DNA of 20,161 bases from Fragilariopsis cylindrus CCMP1102 (lineage: Eukaryota > Bacillariophyta > Bacillariophyceae > Bacillariales > Bacillariaceae): NCBI GenBank assembly GCA_900095095.1, contig FMBT01000176.1, forward strand, positions 1-20,161, written 5' to 3'. The notes under the pieces are model-generated. The model was not told the origin of the DNA. It saw only the letters and a list, made by a program, of their open reading frames with translations, and made no database searches. Position 1 is the first letter of the stretch; each line of letters starts with the position of its first letter. Positions 19,874 through 20,161 of the stretch are shown here, in pieces. A program made the translations under genes and the position numbers.

Positions 19874-19943
19874 CATTATTTCAGAAAGGGTCGGACTACT
19901 TGTACAATTGCAGTAGTATTTATCTTAATATTATTCTCTAACG

Positions 19944-20161
19944 ATGAATCTTTCTGCTGATGGAAGCAATAACGGGAAAGCGGTCATCAATTATGCCGAT
20001 ATTCCTCTCGTCGGAATCCCTCTTGCTAGTGAACACAGTGTTTCTTCTGCTAATTCTATCCTGTCCGAAACTTCTGAGCGCGCAAGTACAGCCGGTGATT
20101 CAAGCATTAACGGGAAAACAGTACAGAACCTCCAACAATTGGAAATTGCTGAAAAAGAAGA
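19944..20161 (+). CDS. N-terminus of an unidentified protein, cut by the window edge
   Basis: The frame opens with ATG at 19944 (MNLSADGSNNGKAVINYADI) and stays open for 72 codons to the end of the window. The composition is that of a real coding N-terminus: Ser/Asn/Glu-rich, GC-richer than the AT-rich repeats before it, ending in TVQNLQQLEIAEKEE, which could begin a helix or coiled coil. No domain is recognisable in so short a piece and it could be a first exon. I cannot name a function. Confidence 0.6.
   Translation, partial: MNLSADGSNNGKAVINYADIPLVGIPLASEHSVSSANSILSETSERASTAGDSSINGKTVQNLQQLEIAEKE

Overview
The window is eukaryotic nuclear DNA, most likely from a diatom or a close stramenopile relative. 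Three things point there: compact genes with short GT-AG introns (about 76-180 bp), proteins full of Asn/Ser/Asp/Gln tracts, and one predicted protein whose N-terminus looks like a signal peptide followed by a Phe-led, Ser-rich plastid transit peptide (…ITS|FVVSP…). The species is not identified.

Layout. 1-1645 (minus): the N-terminal and middle parts of the general transcription factor TFIIF alpha subunit (RAP74/Tfg1), running off the left edge. 1646-2803: AT-rich spacer. 2804-6944 (minus): a very large PP2C-family protein phosphatase, with catalytic blocks separated by long low-complexity insertions and with several reading-frame breaks. 6945-7441: shared divergent promoter. 7442-8257 (plus): a NudC/CS-domain protein of the NUDCD2 type. 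8731-9382 (minus): a small two-exon protein with a CxxC...HxxC region and a lysine-rich tail. 10014-11427 (minus): a probable plastid-targeted multi-span membrane protein with a 42-bp in-frame tandem duplication. 12596-17393 (minus): a nine-exon gene for a 1326-residue pentatricopeptide repeat (PPR) protein. It includes a 14-nt microexon, and all splice joints keep frame. About 17880-18485 (plus): a decayed remnant of the C-terminal part of a non-LTR retrotransposon reverse transcriptase. 19150-19579: a cluster of short perfect palindromes inside a tandem duplication. 19731-19873: four 36-bp tandem repeats. 19944-20161 (plus): the start of a new gene cut by the window edge.

The genes are mostly housekeeping or regulatory (transcription initiation, dephosphorylation, chaperone-like, organellar RNA processing) and do not form an operon or an obvious pathway. 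The parts that merit attention are the structure of the PPR gene (44-residue repeats, introns recurring at one codon of the repeat, the microexon), the small hairpin repeat family seen at two places about 9.5 kb apart, and the frame breaks in three genes. Several of those breaks could be unannotated introns. One, in the conserved PP2C core, cannot be explained that way. I found no evidence of a new defence-like or multi-gene system here.
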